Assembly (NCBI RefSeq): GCF_003609775.1
Contig: NZ_AP018050.1
Coordinates: 744,001 to 808,000, forward strand
Length of the DNA stretch: 64,000 bases
Source of the DNA: Prevotella melaninogenica
GTDB taxonomy: Bacteria > Bacteroidota > Bacteroidia > Bacteroidales > Bacteroidaceae
Reading direction: 5' to 3'
The notes beneath the pieces are model-generated. The model ran no database searches. It was not told the DNA's origin and saw only the letters and a list, made by a program, of their open reading frames with translations. Positions 16,356-26,488 of this stretch are shown here, in pieces. The number at the start of each line of letters is the position of its first letter. Positions within the stretch are counted from its first letter, which is position 1. Position numbers and translations under genes: made by a program.

Positions 16356-17291
16356 TTATTTGTTCCTTTCAGCCATGACACGCTCCACATCTGAGCGCAA
16401 AAGCAGGTTTTTCACACCCACCTTTATCTTTTCGATGTGCTTCACCTTGACGATATGGCAGATGTTGGCTGACGAAAGACCATAGATTTGCTGCACCTGC
16501 TCAACGGTATAGTAGCGTTCATCGTTCACAAGGTCAGTTCTGCGGAGTTCGTTCAAATGTGATTTGGAGTAATAGGTACGCCCGTACTCTCTTTTAGTGG
16601 GTATCTTATGGCGATAGGTGTAGGCACGGAGTGCGGTCGGCTTCATGCCGAACAGTTCCTCCACCTCCTCGGTCAGTAGCCAGTCGGTAATTTCGCTAAT
16701 ATCAACTGCCACACCGAAAAACTCGTCAATATGCTTCTTGCTGTAATAGTTCTTTCCTGCGATACGGCAGATGGGGATATGGTTACGCTTGGCGGAAGTG
16801 TAAAGCCATGACTGCTTTACCTTAAAAAGGGACATCACCTCCTCGCCCGAATAGAAGTCCAACACTTCTTCGCTTTCCTTTTCCCTTTTTTCTCTTTTGG
16901 CAGGTAAGGAAGATGAAGATGATTTCCTTGGTGTGGAGGTGTTGCCGGGCAGGATGCGGTGATAGGGATTGCCCTCCAACATCTGCTCGATGTCGGCTCT
17001 GCGGATGAATGCCATGCGGTTGCTGATGCGTGAGGCTTTCAGCTTGCCGATGGCTACAAGTTTGTAAATGTACTGTCGGGAACAGCCCATGAGGATGGCT
17101 GCTTTGGAAAAGGTGAGATACTCCTGATGCTGTATCTCCATCAAGGGTTGGGCGACTTTGAAGAGGTTGTTCTTCTGCATCACTCTGGCTCGTTTGGCTT
17201 CTGCCTGACAAGCCTCACTGCAATATCTTTGCATACCGCTTCGGGTTACAAAGGACTTGCCGCAAAAACTGCATTTTCTGGTTGCTTTCAT
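16356..17291 (-). CDS. zinc-finger protein with several HTH modules, 311 aa
   Basis: The N-terminus has a zinc-finger-like pattern C7-x2-C10...C24-x3-C28. Then come about four helix-turn-helix units of the excisionase type: LTFSKAAILMGCSRQYIYKL (about 59-78), YSGEEVMSLFKVKQSWLYT, LLTEEVEELFGMKPTALRAY and YTVEQVQQIYGLSSANICHI. It sits between the integrase and the right end with its repeats, so a role as an accessory factor in recombination or target choice is plausible. Tn4555 is reported to encode a targeting protein; homology to it is not tested here. Confidence 0.7.
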   Translation of the reverse strand: MKATRKCSFCGKSFVTRSGMQRYCSEACQAEAKRARVMQKNNLFKVAQPLMEIQHQEYLTFSKAAILMGCSRQYIYKLVAIGKLKASRISNRMAFIRRADIEQMLEGNPYHRILPGNTSTPRKSSSSSLPAKREKREKESEEVLDFYSGEEVMSLFKVKQSWLYTSAKRNHIPICRIAGKNYYSKKHIDEFFGVAVDISEITDWLLTEEVEELFGMKPTALRAYTYRHKIPTKREYGRTYYSKSHLNELRRTDLVNDERYYTVEQVQQIYGLSSANICHIVKVKHIEKIKVGVKNLLLRSDVERVMAERNK

Positions 17292-17342
17292 ACCGTTTTA
17301 TCGTTTAATGGTTCATTTCTTCAATCCTATATCTCTGAAATG

Positions 17343-17480
17343 GTAAACGGATGTGAACGGAAGTCAACCATTGTCGCTTTTCTACACAGTGTGACTGTTT
17401 CCGCATATCGGGGCGGTTATTGTCGCTTGTCGTAAACGGTTGTAAACCCTTGTCAACTGTCTGCACGGTGTGACAAAAAA
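17343..17480. repeat. imperfect direct repeats near the right end (candidate recombinase arm sites)
   Basis: Two units, 17343-17400 and 17432-17480, share GTAAACGG, GTCAAC and CA(C)GGTGTGAC-type strings in the same order, and ATTGTCGCTT also occurs twice between them. They lie 160-300 bp from the element's right end, with no gene in 17292-17646. Confidence 0.45.
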
Positions 17481-17644
17481 CAAGCCCCGCAAATTCTCCA
17501 CGTCAGAAATACGTCTCAAAAATATGTGGAAATTTGGGAAGCGACAAATGGCAACCGAAAAGTGTTAAATTTTAGAATATGCTGGTAATTAAAGATTTAC
17601 ACTCGGATATTTCTGATTAGTTTTGGTTGTTCTATGGTTATAAA

Positions 17645-17724
17645 TACATCCAGCGAAAGCATACTCTCCAATTGTCGTAATACTATTTGGAATGGTTACA
17701 GAAGTTAGCGCGCTACAATTGAAG
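17645..17724. repeat. right direct repeat plus one LRR repeat separating element copies 1 and 2
   Basis: TACATCCAGCG (17645-17655) is followed by 69 bp up to the next element. On the minus strand they encode FNCSALTSVTIPNSITTIG and EYAFAGC, one 23-residue BspA-type LRR unit. It is about 90% identical to the first repeat right of the element at 56864 onwards, but not the same repeat. Confidence 0.75.
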
Positions 17725-18108
17725 TATTTACAACCGATTATTACTCAATATTTTATAGATAATAAGTCAGAAATATGGTTGTTATTTTTAATTGCACATT
17801 CTAAAAGGTGAAGATTTAACGCTTTTATTGATTATTAACTCAAAAAGGACATCAACTTGGGTCGTTTCTTCTCTTTTCCTTGCTATTCGTTTCCGATATT
17901 CCACTTTTGTTTTGGTCTATCTCATATGTACTGCAAAGGTATTGATTTTTGTTTGATATTGCTCCTTGCTTGCTCCTTGTCGTAGATTAATTTTCACACA
18001 GGAATTTTTGTTCTCTTTCTATAGGGGCTTGAAACAATCCATTTATTGGAAACAATTAAAGACGGAGCTGGTTTGCCCCAGTGCTTTTTAAGAAACAGGG
18101 CAATTATT

Positions 18109-18330
18109 TTATCTCCACAAAGGCTCTTGTTCCCAATTATGAGGAAAGCCTAATAAACGAGTTCTTACTGATGGGTATTTCGATAAAAGCTGCTTGAAAT
18201 CTGCAACAAAAGTGTTGCCCATAGAAATGGAGTTAAGCCAATACACCACATAGCAGAGTTGCGGATAAAGTGTTTGTTCACGGAACGAGAAATCCGTAAT
18301 CCATGTGTTTGGCATACGCATAGGCATCAT
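18109..18330 (-). pseudogene. Abi_2 C-terminal remnant, element copy 2
   Basis: Same 73-residue frame as at 7976. The 384 bp to its left again hold only the outward minus-7 candidate (17934-17941). Confidence 0.55.
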
Positions 18331-18584
18331 TGGCTTGACAGGAAAGACCCGATTTGACAGTCTTGAATGATGGGCGCAGCAATTACGAAGTACGGGTCTG
18401 GGTACGGATTAAAAGGCTAAGTGATTATTTCCAGTCATTTAGCCTTTTTAATTATCTAATTTTTCCCCACATTTTCCCCACAGCTGTCTATTTATATATT
18501 TTAGAAACATATTTTTCCGTAAAGTTATGTACCTTTGTCGGCAAATAAAGATATTCTCGTCAAACAAATATAAATAATATAAAC

Positions 18585-19550
18585 ATGGAAAAAAACAGAA
18601 AAAAACAAATCGTAGTTTTGAGTATAGCTTTAGTTTGCATTTTCATCTTGGTATTTTCATTGTTCCATAAATCAGCGACAAAAGATAGCGCAAATCCTCC
18701 TTTAACAAATGTTTTGACTGATAGCATTTCTCAAATTGTCTCAGCTTGTCCTGGCGAAATTGGTGTGGCGGTTATTGTTAATAACAGAGATACGGTTAAG
18801 GTCAATAATAAGAGTGTTTATCCTATGATGAGTGTGTTTAAGGTTCATCAGGCATTAGCTCTTTGTAATGACTTTGACAATAAAGGAATTTCACTTGATA
18901 CCTTAGTAAATATAAATAGGGATAAACTTGACCCAAAGACTTGGAGTCCTATGCTGAAAGATTATTCAGGGCCAGTCATATCATTGACAGTGAGAGATTT
19001 GCTGCGTTATACTCTTACTCAGAGTGACAACAATGCAAGCAACCTTATGTTTAAGGATATGGTTAATGTCGCTCAAACAGATAGTTTTATAGCCACACTC
19101 ATTCCTCGTTCAAGTTTTCAGATAGCTTATACGGAAGAGGAAATGTCGGCTGACCATAACAAGGCTTACTCTAACTATACATCTCCTCTTGGTGCTGCAA
19201 TGTTGATGAATCGTTTGTTTACTGAAGGTCTTATCGATGATGAGAAACAAAGTTTCATTAAGAATACGTTAAAAGAATGCAAAACAGGTGTAGATAGGAT
19301 AGCAGCTCCACTTCTTGATAAAGAAGGGGTTGTTATAGCGCATAAGACAGGTTCAGGTTATGTTAATGAAAATGGTGTTCTTGCAGCTCACAATGATGTT
19401 GCCTATATATGTCTGCCTAATAATATCAGTTATACCTTAGCGGTATTTGTTAAGGATTTCAAGGGAAATGAATCACAAGCGTCACAATATGTTGCGCATA
19501 TATCAGCTGTAGTATATTCTTTATTAATGCAAACTTCAGTAAAATCTTAA
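18585..19550 (+). CDS. cfxA: class A beta-lactamase CfxA, element copy 2
   Basis: Identical protein to 8452-9417, with the same minus-7 box (18530-18537) and terminator (19583-19622). If the array is real, this is a second functional gene dose. Confidence 0.95.
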   Translation: MEKNRKKQIVVLSIALVCIFILVFSLFHKSATKDSANPPLTNVLTDSISQIVSACPGEIGVAVIVNNRDTVKVNNKSVYPMMSVFKVHQALALCNDFDNKGISLDTLVNINRDKLDPKTWSPMLKDYSGPVISLTVRDLLRYTLTQSDNNASNLMFKDMVNVAQTDSFIATLIPRSSFQIAYTEEEMSADHNKAYSNYTSPLGAAMLMNRLFTEGLIDDEKQSFIKNTLKECKTGVDRIAAPLLDKEGVVIAHKTGSGYVNENGVLAAHNDVAYICLPNNISYTLAVFVKDFKGNESQASQYVAHISAVVYSLLMQTSVKS

Positions 19551-19582
19551 ACTGCACTTGCTTTGATAATTAATGATAAACA

Positions 19583-19622
19583 ATCTAAAAGCACTCTAAT
19601 CGTTATCGGAGTGCTTTTAGAT
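19583..19622. terminator. cfxA/mob terminator, copy 2
   Basis: Same 14-bp perfect hairpin as at 9450-9489. Confidence 0.8.
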
Positions 19623-19642
19623 TACTAATCAAATTGCTTCTA

Positions 19643-21045
19643 TTATAATTTGAATCCTCTACTTTTTCTTTCTTCCTGTTGCGGCACTCTTGCTCCATAT
19701 CTAAGCCTGTGCCATTGCTCCCTGAACCAGTCGGCAATCGGCTTCCTGTTTATTGTCAGGTTCAGCCTGCTTTCATCGTCAGGGTCATTTTCCACCCTTA
19801 AAATATCATCCTTTATATCAAAGTTCCGCCTGTGTTGCTCGGAATAGATTTTACCGCTACATTTCAGGGCTTCTTTTTTGACTATAAGACTTTCAGTCAT
19901 TTCTTTAGAGAATCCCAGCATGGCACAAAACTTTTCCATGCGCAGCATTTCCCTGAACATCGAAACCACCTGAAAGCCTTGTCTATGATTCTGGCGAGCC
20001 GTGACAGTTCTTTTTCTTTCATGTCAAGTTCCTGCCTGTGCATTTCTCTGAGATTGTGGATTTGCGTATCATGCTGTTTCTGCATCTGCTGTACTTGGCT
20101 CTGCAATTTTTCAATATTGGTGTTCCGTTTTGAAACCTCGTCTTGCAGTTTTTCGTTGGCACGTTCCAGTTCTTTCAGTTTTCCACTCCCGAAAAGAGAA
20201 GCAACTCCACTAGTTATGGCTGTCGCTGCCGTGGTGGCTGTCTTCTTTAACTTGTCAGTGCGTATTTCTGATTTCACCTGTTTCAGTTCCTGCTCGGCAA
20301 GATTTATCTGTTCTTCTTTGTGCCGTTTGGCTGCATCCATGCGTTGCAGTTCAGCTTTCTGCTTCTCAATGATAAAGTCGTTCCGTTCCAGATGCTCCTT
20401 ACCAGTGACAGCCTTTGACTGCCCGCGTTCCATCAGCAGGATGTCGGATGCAAGGGTCTGCATCTGCATCATGTCATCGTCATTGAGCTTTCGGCTCTTT
20501 CCTGTTTCGTGGTTCATCCAGTCGAAAACGATATGGGCATGATAGTTCGGCTTGAACCATCTGTCCCCGACTTTGAAGCTTTCCCTGTCTTCCGCTTCCG
20601 GCTGACCGTTCAGCCAATGCCCTTCATCCTTGTGCAGGAAGATTTGCAGCGGTGTGATTCCCCAGCGTCTTTGACACTCCTCACCGAATTTACGCACGTC
20701 TGCCAGTGTGGTGTCCGACCTGACAAGCAGCACTCCTTCACGTATGGGGGAGCATCCCGCAATCTTGACTATTTTACCGTTCTTGCCTTTGCGTTCACGC
20801 TCCTTTTCCTGCATGGCACGTCCGGTCTTTTCCTTTACCATCTGTCTGATATTGTCATAATGCATCCGCAAATCCGGACTGCCGAAGTCGGGATTTATCC
20901 ACTGTTCGTTATCGGTGGATAGTTCAGGAACGACATAGATTCTGGACTCTCCGATGTGGCGCATGTATTCGGCAGTCCTCCTGTTGTGAGCCTCGCTCGA
21001 TGCGATGTTGCAGGGCTTGATATGTATGCTTGATTTTGTTGCCAT
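19643..21045 (-). CDS. MobV-type relaxase, copy 2, same frame break
   Basis: Carries the same missing base as copy 1 (near 19958): 382-aa frame from 21045 to 19897, then the C-terminal frame 19969 to 19643. Confidence 0.78.
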
Positions 21046-21110
21046 AGATACTTGTTTTTTGGTTTGTACTTTATTGTTTGCTTTTCCGCTGTCCGTAAAC
21101 GCATGGGGTT

Positions 21111-21290
21111 CTTAGGGGTGCAACCCATAAGCGGAGATTGCAAAGAGAGGGTCACTCTTTGCTCTGGGTTCTCAGGGGAGAAACGCCCTGAGTGGGTCAT
21201 TAGGGTAAAACCCTAATCCCCTCGGGAGAGCCCACAACTACGTAAGCGGAGCGTGTAGTTATAGTGGGCTATATCAATGGCAAGCCATTG
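21111..21290. other. candidate oriT hairpin cluster, copy 2
   Basis: Same six inverted repeats as at 10978-11157. Confidence 0.5.
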
Positions 21291-21327
21291 TCTGCAAACT
21301 CCAGCCTACGGCTTCCGCTCTCCTCCG

Positions 21328-22443
21328 TCAGGGAGGTTTTTCATCATCGTTGCCGATTGGAGATGCACCGACCAGCACAAGGTCTAAATCGTCTATCAGT
21401 TTTTGCAGGACGGGATTCTTCTCTATCATCCGCTGGAGGATTCTCTCAGCCTCGACCAAGTGGTTGGCTGTACTCATCACCTTGCCCTCCCGTATCTGAA
21501 AGATAATCCAATCGGCTATGTCGATATGGGCTTCTTTTTGTTTCGGGGTGGCATTCCTTTCGATGATGTCCGAAACCACCACCTTACAAAAGTACATGCT
21601 CTCGGCTCGCTGTTTCCACTCGGCATAAGCATCGGCATCGGGAAAGAGAAGCACGGTTCGCCCTGACAGTACACGGAGTTTCTCTTCTCTCATCTGACTC
21701 TTACCACCCGTAGCCAGCCATACATAATCGGGGAAGATAGCAGAACCGATAACGGCACTCTTCTCGGATTCCACCAAGACCACCACCTTGTCGGGATGCG
21801 TTTTCAACAAGTGTTCCCCGAAAAGGCATTGGGATAGTTGCCAATCCTCTGCCAACACACGCTGCTTTTTCAATATGCTGTGTATCCAGTTCACTGCCGA
21901 TGTCTGTCCTCCCTTGATACGGTGTCCGTCTTCGGGATTGTACTGCATCACCTTTCCCGTGCGTACCTTGCCCGTCCTGTCTATCTGCCAAAAGATAACA
22001 GAGCCGTCACGGGTAGCCCCCAAACGGTATTCCTCCAACAACCGCTTCAACACCTCTTTCGCCTTGTCGCCATAGTAGGAAGTAAGGAGTGTGAAGAGGA
22101 AACGGAAGAAATTGCTACGCTCGCTTTGCGACTTCTCCACATAGTGAGGGGGAATATAGCCGATGGCTGTCGGCTTACTTTGCTGCTTCACTTTCTTCTG
22201 CTCTGCTCTTTGCCTGTCAAAAGAGAAATCATTGGTAGTTCTGTGTTCAGGATGCTCTTGAAAATACTCTTTCGGAGTGTAGTGATACCCACAACCGCTT
22301 TCGTGGTTACATCTGCCGACCGATGGATGCAACGGCACATTATTTTCGTCCACGTAATAGACGAAAGAATGCCTGTCTCCGCATTTGGGGCAGGTATGCC
22401 GTGTTGCCGTTCCTTTATACTTCTGTAATGAATAATTGCCCAT
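21328..22443 (-). CDS. zinc-finger/TOPRIM primase-like protein, copy 2
   Basis: Identical frame to 11195-12310. Confidence 0.7.
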   Translation of the reverse strand: MGNYSLQKYKGTATRHTCPKCGDRHSFVYYVDENNVPLHPSVGRCNHESGCGYHYTPKEYFQEHPEHRTTNDFSFDRQRAEQKKVKQQSKPTAIGYIPPHYVEKSQSERSNFFRFLFTLLTSYYGDKAKEVLKRLLEEYRLGATRDGSVIFWQIDRTGKVRTGKVMQYNPEDGHRIKGGQTSAVNWIHSILKKQRVLAEDWQLSQCLFGEHLLKTHPDKVVVLVESEKSAVIGSAIFPDYVWLATGGKSQMREEKLRVLSGRTVLLFPDADAYAEWKQRAESMYFCKVVVSDIIERNATPKQKEAHIDIADWIIFQIREGKVMSTANHLVEAERILQRMIEKNPVLQKLIDDLDLVLVGASPIGNDDEKPP

Positions 22444-22446
22444 AGC

Positions 22447-23553
22447 TTAGTCCGTTTTTGATGGTTGATTGTCGGCTGTCCCATCCTGTCCCATTGTCCC
22501 ACACTCTAAGGGTTGGGACAGTGGGACACTTGGGACACCTGCGTTTTTACTCTCTTTGCTGCGCTGGATGATACGGTTTACGGTGGACTTGCCACAATTC
22601 ACCTGTGAGGCTATCTCCCTGACGGACTTGCCCGATTGGGAGAGTTGCAGAATTTGGCAATCCCTTTGGCTTGATTCATTGTCGCCCAATTTTTTCAAGT
22701 GTTCCTTTTCCGTGGAATAGCCCCTGAACACGAACTGCAAGAAAGCATCCACCTTGTCAATCTCGTAAACGATTACATTATCCGCATCATGAGAGAACGT
22801 GCCATAGCGCACTTTAAGCTGCTTCACATAGCGAAGCCCTCCGTCTTGGGCACTTTTTCCAATGGTGAACACGCTGTCAAAGAAATTGTAGAGCCGTTTG
22901 CTTCCGGCAAGGTCGTTGGATGTGATGGGACAATCCAAAGAGCGTTTGGGCGTATGTGCTAGGACAAGGATAGAGAGCGCATATCTCTTTTTGAGATTGT
23001 TCAGCTGAATCATCAGCCGTCCTGCGGCATCGCCTTTCTCCATGGCGCAACACAGGTAGGTAAGATTGTCAATGATGAAAATCTTGCAGTCGGTCTGCAC
23101 AGCCATCTGTTCAATGCCGCCTATGATAGCTTCCTCAAAGTTGGCATCCAAAAGCTGGTTGCAGTCAATAGACACCCGATAGAGTTTGTCGGGAAAGGTG
23201 TAGAGCTCTCCATGCTCGTTGGTATAGCGGAGCTGGAACTGCTTTTCGGACAGTTCAAAGTCCAGATACAGCACATTGTCGGTTCGGGCGATGCGGTCGG
23301 CTATCTGCACGGCAAGGATGGACTTGCCCACGTTGGAATCGGCAAACAAGCAGGAGAGTTCCCCCTCGTACCAAAAGCTGTCCCACAGCGCACGGGGCGT
23401 AGGCAATAACGATGCTTCAAGAATGGTTTGGTTTGCCGTCTTGATATTCATCATGCCTACACTGTCGGGCATACCGTTATGCGCTTGGGATGCTTTTGTG
23501 AGGTCGCCACGTATCAGGTTGATATAGTTCTTATCCTCTTCCATATCATTCAC
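22447..23553 (-). CDS. RepA-like ATPase, copy 2
   Basis: Identical frame to 12314-13420, including the GTG start overlapping the HTH gene stop. Confidence 0.75.
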   Translation of the reverse strand: MNDMEEDKNYINLIRGDLTKASQAHNGMPDSVGMMNIKTANQTILEASLLPTPRALWDSFWYEGELSCLFADSNVGKSILAVQIADRIARTDNVLYLDFELSEKQFQLRYTNEHGELYTFPDKLYRVSIDCNQLLDANFEEAIIGGIEQMAVQTDCKIFIIDNLTYLCCAMEKGDAAGRLMIQLNNLKKRYALSILVLAHTPKRSLDCPITSNDLAGSKRLYNFFDSVFTIGKSAQDGGLRYVKQLKVRYGTFSHDADNVIVYEIDKVDAFLQFVFRGYSTEKEHLKKLGDNESSQRDCQILQLSQSGKSVREIASQVNCGKSTVNRIIQRSKESKNAGVPSVPLSQPLECGTMGQDGTADNQPSKTD

Positions 23554-23924
23554 CAGTTACGTGGGTTGGGCTTGCGACGGTGGGAAGAGGATAAGGACTT
23601 GTTCAGTTCCTCGTCTGACAACGGTATGGGATTCTTTCGGGCGGTTTCCAGCCACTTGTCCAGTTCGTCACGGTAAAGGCAATAGCGTTTGCCGGGCTTG
23701 GTGGCAGGGATTGTCCCTTCTGACAGTTTCATGTAGAGCGTACCCTTAGGGATACCTAAATACTCTGCTGCCTCGTCCACAGACATGGGCACGTGGGTGT
23801 CCACCGTTTTGGCATTGTTCACACTGCGCTGCTCGGCGAGCAGGCTTTTCAGGCTCATCACTTCGTCTCGAAGCTGAGCGACAACCTCGGGGAGGTCGTT
23901 GAAGGTAAGAATTGATTTTTCCAT
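23550..23924 (-). CDS. HTH (excisionase-like) protein, copy 2
   Basis: Identical to 13417-13791. Its promoter block is at 23956-24026. Confidence 0.75.
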   Translation of the reverse strand: MEKSILTFNDLPEVVAQLRDEVMSLKSLLAEQRSVNNAKTVDTHVPMSVDEAAEYLGIPKGTLYMKLSEGTIPATKPGKRYCLYRDELDKWLETARKNPIPLSDEELNKSLSSSHRRKPNPRNW

Positions 23925-24123
23925 TCGCGTACTCGTCTCTTTTGTAAGACTTGGCGCAAAGGACTGAAATGATATATCCGTGAATATCTCCACGACACGT
24001 CATTGCAAAATAATTCCCGAATAATTAAGCCCAGCCATAAATGACGGGTAAAATTACTCGGGAAACGATGTAAAACAGGCGGTTATGAGTTACCGGATGG
24101 TTGTCGTTGGTGTCGTGATTATC

Positions 24124-24981
24124 CTAATTCCGCACATAATCCTCGGGATAGTGGAAATCAAGTTTGCCGTTTTCGGGTTCATCAATGGGAATTTCCGTCT
24201 TTAACGGCTCTACCTTGAAATTCTTGATGGTTGATAAGTCTGTATCAGCAAACGATTTCGGGAAAAGGGCTTTGATGAACTTGGCACGGTTATCCCCATT
24301 GTAGTATCTCTTGTACAGGAAACGCTCAGAGATATTCCATACGAAGTGACGGAGTGGAATGTTGTTGATGTCTTTGGTAAACGGTCTTTGTATGGGCTTC
24401 GGGGTATAAGTGTTAAGATTCATCCATTTGTCCACCTCAGTACAGATGTGGTTCACGGTTTCTTGGTCGGCAATGCGAGGCAGGTAATAATGGCAATACT
24501 CCATGACCATGCGGATGCGCTCTTCCTTTTCCCGTTGCTCTCTGCTTGCGTAATTGGCACGGTTCTTTTCGTGAAGATCCGGGGCGATAGTAAGCTCTAT
24601 CGGTTGTGTTTGGATAAGTGTCTCTTCTTTTGTCGGGGATGATTCGGGTACAGGCTCAGGGACTGATGTAGGTCCAGGCACAGATGTGGCTTCTTCAAGT
24701 GTATTTTGTGACAGTTCTTCCTGCACCTCTATGGCTTCGGCAATCGTTTCTTTCTTGCCGAACTTGATTTTGTAGATTTCGTATGTATCAAAGATAAGTG
24801 TCTGAAAGGAGAGATAGAGCAACCATCCCAACAGGTTACAGCATACGAATACTATCCACCTGACAAAGTTGTCTTGGTTGAAGCTGTCCGCTATTACCAG
24901 CGTGGCAATGGAAGATATTAGGACGATGGCGAAGCCGACAAAGCCCAAGATGATGTATTTGTCCTTGATTGATGATTCCAT
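24124..24981 (-). CDS. hypothetical membrane protein, copy 2
   Basis: Identical to 13991-14848; minus-7 box at 25021-25028. Confidence 0.65.
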   Translation of the reverse strand: MESSIKDKYIILGFVGFAIVLISSIATLVIADSFNQDNFVRWIVFVCCNLLGWLLYLSFQTLIFDTYEIYKIKFGKKETIAEAIEVQEELSQNTLEEATSVPGPTSVPEPVPESSPTKEETLIQTQPIELTIAPDLHEKNRANYASREQREKEERIRMVMEYCHYYLPRIADQETVNHICTEVDKWMNLNTYTPKPIQRPFTKDINNIPLRHFVWNISERFLYKRYYNGDNRAKFIKALFPKSFADTDLSTIKNFKVEPLKTEIPIDEPENGKLDFHYPEDYVRN

Positions 24982-25165
24982 ATTTCGTTGAGAGATTGAA
25001 TGTTCCTGTATTATTTTGTGCAAAGTTAATGCTATTTTTCCCAATTACTGCCCGTTATTTGCGGTTAGAACGGTCTTTTTCAATGTATTTCACGAAATGT
25101 CATCATATCATACTCTGTTTCATACTCTGAGGGGCTTATAAATGGTGGCATCAAGCCAAAAACAT

Positions 25166-25205
25166 AGAGGGGCGATTATAGCCTTGTAGCCATAACCGCC
25201 CCTCT
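25166..25205. terminator. integrase terminator, copy 2
   Basis: Same hairpin as at 15033-15072. Confidence 0.7.
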
Positions 25206-25228
25206 GAATACCTGTCAATGTGAGACAT

Positions 25229-26347
25229 TTATGCCTCCTTGCGCTTCAAGGTTATCTTGTCCACCACCTGACACATCTGCTGCGCTGCTATCTTGGAATA
25301 GATTTGTGTGGTGGTAATGTTCTTATGTCCGAGATAGGCTTGGATGACAGCCATGTCCGTTCCCATTTCCACGTGCAGGCTTCCGAAGCTGTGGCGGGTA
25401 CAGTGAAAGGTGATTTTCTTGGTTATCCCTGCTGCCGTGAGCCACCGTTGGAGTGGTCCTTGCAGCATCTTGTCCTTGAAATCCTCAAAGATAAGTCCCT
25501 CGCCCCGTTCTCCCAGCAGTCCATAGGCTTCATCACTGATGGGGTTATGCACTATTTCTTTGGTTTTCTGCATACGGGTGGTAACGAACATCCTGCCGTT
25601 GGTGTATGGTTGTATCTGCTGCCACGTGAGCTGTCTGATGTCGCTCTTTCTCAGTCCCGTAAGACAGGCGAAAAGAAAAGCTTTTTTCAAGACCTCCTCC
25701 TCACAGGGTGTTTCGGCAAGCCGTATCAGTTCCTCTTGGCTCAAATGCTCCCTGATGGTGGGAATGCACTCGATGCGGTCTAAGAAGCCGTTTGGGTTCT
25801 CCTTTATCTTCCTGTCACGGTAAGCGGTGTGCAGCACGGCACGGAAAGTTGACCAATAGCCTGCTGCGGAGTTGATGTGCAGCTTTTGGTTGGTGTGGAT
25901 GGATTGGGGTGCATCAAGCAGGTATTCCATGAACTTGCGGCACAAATCCACATCCACCTCCTCAAAGGTGCATTTGCCGTTCACGAACCGCTGGAAATGC
26001 TTGTATACGTGCTGCCACTTGATATTCTTGCGGTCAGCCAGTCCTTTGAAATAGGCAAGGAAATCGCCCTTCATCTTGGTCTTGTCAAAAAAGCCGTTGT
26101 TTTCATTGAAAATGGCTTCGTAGCGCTGGTTGCGCAGGATGACCGCTTTCTTCATCATGCGTGCGTTGAAGTCCCGTTCCTGCTGGTTTGCAGGTTTGGC
26201 GAAGATGTAAATTCCTAAGGCTTCACGTGTAATCACTCTCATGGTGACATTGTCACGGTAGCCGGGATAGTAGTCAAGGCATAGTGAATACTGTGTCCCG
26301 TTCTTAATCTTGCGCTTACGCAAGGTAACTGTTTTGCATTTACTCAT
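25229..26347 (-). CDS. tyrosine recombinase, copy 2
   Basis: Identical to 15096-16214 with all catalytic residues; promoter block at 26405-26473. Confidence 0.92.
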   Translation of the reverse strand: MSKCKTVTLRKRKIKNGTQYSLCLDYYPGYRDNVTMRVITREALGIYIFAKPANQQERDFNARMMKKAVILRNQRYEAIFNENNGFFDKTKMKGDFLAYFKGLADRKNIKWQHVYKHFQRFVNGKCTFEEVDVDLCRKFMEYLLDAPQSIHTNQKLHINSAAGYWSTFRAVLHTAYRDRKIKENPNGFLDRIECIPTIREHLSQEELIRLAETPCEEEVLKKAFLFACLTGLRKSDIRQLTWQQIQPYTNGRMFVTTRMQKTKEIVHNPISDEAYGLLGERGEGLIFEDFKDKMLQGPLQRWLTAAGITKKITFHCTRHSFGSLHVEMGTDMAVIQAYLGHKNITTTQIYSKIAAQQMCQVVDKITLKRKEA

Positions 26348-26488
26348 AATAATTATGTTTTAATTGGTTGTATACATTTTGGAGTTGTATCCATGTTTCC
26401 GATGGCAAAGGAACAACGTGAAATATCCGTGAATACCTCCACGATACATCATTTTGAAATAATTTTCGATAATCCCGATTTTTCACGG

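Larger units (their letters stand above)
7592..17646. mobile_element. cfxA mobilizable integrative element, copy 1 (10,055 bp)
   Basis: Bounded by imperfect terminal inverted repeats (TATTTACAACC at 7592-7602, GGTTATAAATA at 17636-17646, 10 of 11 matching) and by the direct repeat (TA)CATCCAGCG. Contents: Abi_2 remnant, cfxA, MobV-type relaxase, candidate oriT, TOPRIM protein, RepA-like ATPase, HTH/excisionase-like protein, membrane protein, tyrosine recombinase and a multi-HTH protein. It resembles the Tn4555 class of cfxA-carrying mobilizable transposons. It lacks conjugation genes, so it would need a helper. Copy 2 begins one LRR repeat further on. Confidence 0.85.
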
